The notes under the pieces were generated by a model. It saw nothing but the letters and a program-made list of their open reading frames with translations, made no database searches and was not told the DNA's origin. From Bordetella parapertussis (GTDB lineage: Bacteria > Pseudomonadota > Gammaproteobacteria > Burkholderiales > Burkholderiaceae_B), in assembly GCA_945882005.1 (NCBI GenBank), contig CAMCWG010000203.1:1-5431 (forward strand): DNA of 5,431 bases, in the 5' to 3' direction. This document shows positions 4,436 through 5,431 of the stretch, in pieces. The position numbers were made by a program, and so were the translations under genes. Each line of letters begins with the position of its first letter. The stretch's first letter is position 1.

Positions 4436-5431
4436 TTAAATCTGACTAATTTTGTCAATTATATCGGTTTCCAACGGCAAGGGTTCACCGTTCAGGGACG
4501 CTGCGATCAAATCACCCGCCAAACTTGACCAAGTGAGCCCCCGGGACGCGAGCCCTGCAACCACCCAAAGGCTCTCTTCCGCGTCCACAGCGCCTATAGC
4601 CGGCAATCGTCCGGGCAACACAGCCCGCCAGCCTGCCCATCCTTTCAGCGCGGAGGAGTCAGACCCGGCCTCAATCAGTCGCGTACCCAGCAATCCCTCA
4701 GCGCGCTGCAAGTTAGACTTAGCACCATCGCTCGATACAAACACGCGCTCGGCTCCATGCAAATAGCTGCTGCCTGTCACACAGTGTGCATCCACAGTCG
4801 GGAGGACATAGCCATCGCCAGACACAATGCATCGCGGCCCACCAGATATCAAACGGTCAGGAACGTGCGTCACCTCCCCCCCCAGTGGATGCATCCCGCG
4901 CAAGCGTGCGTCATCCGTCAATAGCCCACTCGCACTCAAAATATCTTGTGTGGCGTGCGCTGCGGCCAACACAACGATGGGCGTCTGTGCGAGCACCTGG
5001 CCAGACGCATCCAGCACATCCCAAACATCTCCGCGCTGCAACAAGCGACGAACCCGTGCAACCTGCCGCGTGATTCCCGTCGTGGCTAATAATTGATTAA
5101 TCAGCGGCTCGGGCTGAACGCGCACAGCCATCGGGAAATGAATACCCCCGCGATCTAGCCTAACACCCGCAATCGCACTCGCCTGATTTGCATCCACAAA
5201 CCGCGCCCAGGCCTCGGGCAATTGCAATTCGGCAACCACTGACTCCAAATCGACAATGCGTCCGGAGGTGCGCGATAGCTGCAGAGCGCCACAGGGATCA
5301 AATGCCTCCGCAGTCAGATGCCCCCAGCGATGATGCGCGCGCAGAGTCCCCGCACGAGAGAGACGCGCACGCACATCGTCGTCACGCGTCAGCATCGGGG
5401 TGAGCGCAGCTGCTAAATGACCTCGATGTGG
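4436..5431 (-). CDS. mnmC: tRNA 5-carboxymethylaminomethyl-2-thiouridine modification oxidoreductase MnmC, C-terminal part
   Basis: The visible 331 codons are the C-terminal part of a larger gene that stays open to the right edge; the internal Met at 5393-5395 is not the true start, since the 12 upstream codons (PHRGHLAAALTP) continue the conserved sequence. MnmC's FAD domain oxidatively removes the carboxymethyl group of cmnm5s2U34 in tRNA, and its N-terminal SAM domain, off the window here if present, methylates the product to mnm5s2U. Family landmarks are GGIHFPMAVRVQPEPLINQL, the core strand IVVLAAAHATQ, SGDGYVLPTVDAH with a following GSSY, GWRAVLPGRLPAIG, and the C-terminal ASRGLTWSSLAGDLIAASL then GEPLPLE. 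The FAD-binding GxGxxG lies beyond the edge. Deviations from common forms (GGEVT for RGQVT, ASRGL for GSRGL) are mild. Its expected substrates include the tRNA-Lys(UUU) encoded in this window. Whether it is a bifunctional MnmC or a single-domain oxidoreductase cannot be seen. Confidence 0.85.
   Translation of the reverse strand, partial: PHRGHLAAALTPMLTRDDDVRARLSRAGTLRAHHRWGHLTAEAFDPCGALQLSRTSGRIVDLESVVAELQLPEAWARFVDANQASAIAGVRLDRGGIHFPMAVRVQPEPLINQLLATTGITRQVARVRRLLQRGDVWDVLDASGQVLAQTPIVVLAAAHATQDILSASGLLTDDARLRGMHPLGGEVTHVPDRLISGGPRCIVSGDGYVLPTVDAHCVTGSSYLHGAERVFVSSDGAKSNLQRAEGLLGTRLIEAGSDSSALKGWAGWRAVLPGRLPAIGAVDAEESLWVVAGLASRGLTWSSLAGDLIAASLNGEPLPLETDIIDKISQI

Overview
The window looks like chromosomal DNA of a Gram-negative bacterium, most likely Pseudomonadota and perhaps Betaproteobacteria. 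The reasons are an MnmC-type tRNA-modification oxidoreductase, an encoded CCA on the tRNA, clear sigma70-type promoters, and dense same-strand gene packing. The taxonomic placement is inferred from protein character only. Every supported gene lies on the minus strand, so transcription runs from high to low coordinates.

From right to left the layout is as follows. (1) 4436-5431: the C-terminal half of mnmC, whose 5' part lies beyond the right edge. (2) 2153-4321: a 722-residue glycoside hydrolase family 31 protein in which several catalytic and substrate-binding positions appear to be replaced. (3) 926-2152: an amidase-signature hydrolase with an intact Lys-cisSer-Ser triad; its GTG start directly follows the TAA stop of the GH31 gene, in the same frame. 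(4) 802-878: tRNA-Lys(UUU) with its own consensus promoter (889-917) and a strong intrinsic terminator (753-792).

(5) The left 600 bases are the most interesting part. They contain a small self-contained transcription unit: a TTGACA promoter at 600-627, two tandem peptide genes at 402-521 and 178-306, and a perfect UUCG-loop terminator at 124-145. The two peptides (39 and 42 residues) share a 24-residue leader, identical except for one A/V change, that ends in a textbook double-glycine motif. Their C-terminal 15 and 18 residues differ completely apart from a V-S...C pattern. Nucleotide similarity (115 of 120 positions) stops exactly at the predicted leader/core boundary. This is the signature of a ribosomally made, leader-cleaved peptide family (RiPP or peptide pheromone/bacteriocin) with a conserved leader and swapped cores. 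No maturation or export gene is in the window. Each precursor start is overlapped (ATGA) by a short upstream reading frame, and a third, degenerate copy of the ribosome-binding unit lies between the genes.

Functionally, mnmC and the tRNA gene belong to translation; tRNA-Lys(UUU) is itself of the class MnmC modifies. GH31 and amidase look like a two-gene metabolic unit of unknown substrate. The peptide pair looks like an accessory insertion next to the tRNA gene.
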